This document shows positions 31,306-32,588 of a stretch of 32,588 bases of DNA, one piece after another. Made by a program: the position numbers and the translations under genes. The notes beneath the pieces are model-generated. The model saw nothing but the letters and a program-made list of their open reading frames with translations. It did not search any database and was not told the origin of the DNA. How positions within the stretch are numbered: the stretch's first letter is position 1; every line of letters starts with the position of its first letter. Origin of the DNA: Azoarcus sp. (GTDB lineage Bacteria; Pseudomonadota; Gammaproteobacteria; Burkholderiales; Rhodocyclaceae); the NCBI GenBank assembly GCA_031289095.1, contig JAITQD010000056.1, forward strand, positions 1 to 32,588, written 5' to 3'.

Positions 31306-32588
31306 ATGAAGGAGATCCGTGCGCGGAGTGACGACGTGCTCAACGAAGACCGGATCACAATTTATGAAATCCTGGATAGCGCGGTGTCGGGAATCCGGCT
31401 CCAGGTGGAATTCCAGCGACGCGCCAACGCGGCGTTGGTCGCGTGCGGGTTGCCGTTCGTGCGGGCGATTGCCGTGCACAACGAAACGGGACGCGACCTG
31501 AAAGGTCTCGAACTCACGGTTGATCTGAGTACGGAAGGCGGCGCGGCGCAGCGGGTGGTTCATCGGGAAGAAAAATCACTGACGGCGGGCAATGTCGCCC
31601 GCTTCGCTGGGCGCGAATATTTCGCGGAATTCGATTCCCCGATCACTGCCTGTCGCGATGCTGCGAGCGCCGTTTTGACTATTGCCGTGCGCCCCGTCCA
31701 GGCGGAGGACGGAGACGGGAAAAAATGGCCGACGCTGACCGTGGCAGCCGAAATCGCCGCTGCCGATGAATTCCGCAATGTCCCTGGATTGCGTCATTCC
31801 ATTGCTGCATTCGTGCGGCCCGACAGCCGCGCGGTGACGAAACTGCTGCAAGGCGCGGCGGATTTTCTGTGCAAGAAAACGGGTTCGGGTGAACTGGATG
31901 GTTATCGGGGCGGTTTCGGACGCGCCAGGCTCATTGCCGAAGCGATCTACTTGGCGATGCGCGACGAAGGCGTCGCCTGCGCCGATTCGCTGACGCCTTG
32001 CGACGCGGCGACGCAAAAAGTGCGCAGCGGCGCGGCGGTGCTTGCCGGACGATCCGGCGCATACCTTGATCTGTCGGTGCTTTACGCGGCGTGCTGCGAG
32101 GCAGCGGGGCTTCATGCCCTCATCGTTATCGCCGCGACGCGCGTTTTCCCCGCCTTCATCGCCATCTCCGATCTGGAATATTCCCTCGTTCTCGGAGGGG
32201 ATAACGGCTTCGAGTATCTGGAAGAAATGCTTGTCGAGGCGCCGCACGTCATTGCGCGCCTGGTCGAATCGAAGGCCATCGTTCCGGTGGAACTCGGCGG
32301 CGTTGGGCAGGGCAAGCGTGCGTTGGGCTTTCGCGCCGCCACGAAACGGGCTGCCGACTACGCGCGCAGCGCTGTTCTGGATTTGAAAGCGGCGGTGCTG
32401 ATTCCGCAATGCAGGAAGGAGCATGTTTTGCCGCTGCCGGAATGGCCCGCATCCGAGCCGCCCGTCGCCGCATCCGAGCCGCCCGTCGCCGCAGCCGAGC
32501 CGCCAGTCGCCGCACCCGAGCCGCCTGTGTCCGCAGCCGCGCCGCCTGTGGCCTCATCCGAGCCGCCTGTGTCCGCACCCGAGCCGCC
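31306..32588 (+). CDS. N-terminal part of a large DUF4011-type helicase protein (truncated by window end)
   Basis: The frame stays open for 427 codons to the window edge. The first part (GLPFVRAIAVHNETGRDLKGLELTVDL, split) is the beta-sandwich found at the start of large DUF4011 superfamily 1 helicases. It is followed by a transglutaminase-like segment (about 235-300) and a short linker ending in KEHVLPLP, also family-like. In that segment the expected catalytic Cys of the GTCLDL-type motif is Tyr253 (GAYLDL), and the His of the GHAF-type motif is Arg279 (TRVF). A seven-residue repeat (EPPVAAS-like) begins at residue 384. Helicase and nuclease domains would lie outside the window. An alternative start is GTG at 31336 with GGAG upstream. 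Family assignment is from memory of motifs. Confidence 0.72.
   Translation, partial: MKEIRARSDDVLNEDRITIYEILDSAVSGIRLQVEFQRRANAALVACGLPFVRAIAVHNETGRDLKGLELTVDLSTEGGAAQRVVHREEKSLTAGNVARFAGREYFAEFDSPITACRDAASAVLTIAVRPVQAEDGDGKKWPTLTVAAEIAAADEFRNVPGLRHSIAAFVRPDSRAVTKLLQGAADFLCKKTGSGELDGYRGGFGRARLIAEAIYLAMRDEGVACADSLTPCDAATQKVRSGAAVLAGRSGAYLDLSVLYAACCEAAGLHALIVIAATRVFPAFIAISDLEYSLVLGGDNGFEYLEEMLVEAPHVIARLVESKAIVPVELGGVGQGKRALGFRAATKRAADYARSAVLDLKAAVLIPQCRKEHVLPLPEWPASEPPVAASEPPVAAAEPPVAAPEPPVSAAAPPVASSEPPVSAPEP
32455..32588 (+). repeat. 21-bp in-frame tandem repeat in the DUF4011-type gene
   Basis: Six full units and a partial seventh of a 21-base repeat, consensus GAGCCGCC(C/T)GT(C/G)KCCGCA plus one codon, encode EPPVAAS-like heptapeptides. 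The first units use GTC and the last use GTG with tcc, so copies have begun to diverge. The array may continue past the window end. Confidence 0.95.

Noticed and set aside
31319-31501. 60-codon GTG-started frame with a strong AAGGAG site at the start of the DUF4011-type gene
   Set aside because: It is out of frame with the large protein and has no recognisable sequence; the purine run is probably codons 2-3 of the longer gene. A leader peptide cannot be fully excluded.

Overview
The window reads as a chromosomal segment of a GC-rich, motile, Gram-negative betaproteobacterium, most likely Rhodocyclales-like. The taxon is inferred from protein character, Pseudomonas-type O-antigen genes and sigma-54 flagellar promoters; no rRNA or tRNA was seen. 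Gene density is high. Most of the window is core or shell genome, with accessory character at the two edges.

Layout: (1) 1-5518, minus strand: tex heads a tightly coupled train (tex, PAP2 phosphatase, LPG-synthase-like membrane protein, GT2 polyprenyl-phosphate glycosyltransferase, partial GT39/ArnT-like transferase). It looks like a lipid-linked sugar cassette that makes, flips and transfers a sugar onto an envelope glycolipid. (2) 5519-9586, plus strand: a sigma-54-type promoter, hook-filament junction genes flgK and flgL, and an unrecognised small lipoprotein. (3) 9633-16054, minus strand: fliJ, fliK, fliL, fliM, fliN, fliO, fliP, fliQ and fliR in the classical order, covering the hook-length ruler, stator-associated protein, C-ring/switch and export gate. 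A near-consensus sigma-54 promoter lies before fliK and a weak hairpin terminator lies between fliK and fliL. fliI is not upstream of fliJ; a large GGDEF diguanylate cyclase is (16121-17929). (4) 18065-21978, minus strand: a wbpV-wbpL-wbpM-like trio that should convert UDP-GlcNAc into a 6-deoxy HexNAc and load it on undecaprenyl phosphate to start O-antigen. Divergent from it is a NodU/TobZ-like carbamoyltransferase (22299-24053). (5) 24139-31218, minus strand: apt, mfd, corA and a class I fumarase. (6) 31306 to the end, plus strand: the N-terminal part of a large DUF4011-type helicase protein, cut by the window edge.

The most unusual signals are these. The DUF4011-type protein has a transglutaminase-like segment that seems to have lost both its Cys and His, followed by an in-frame 21-bp tandem repeat. 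mfd carries a palindromic in-frame insertion at its N-terminus and a second in-frame insertion sharing a 14-nt core. FliN has a duplicated N-terminal motif. A perfect 11-bp inverted repeat sits between the divergent O-antigen and carbamoyltransferase promoters. FlgK and FlgL seem to share an outer beta module. I see no CRISPR array, insertion sequence, prophage or complete novel multi-gene system; the truncated helicase locus is the best place to look beyond the window.
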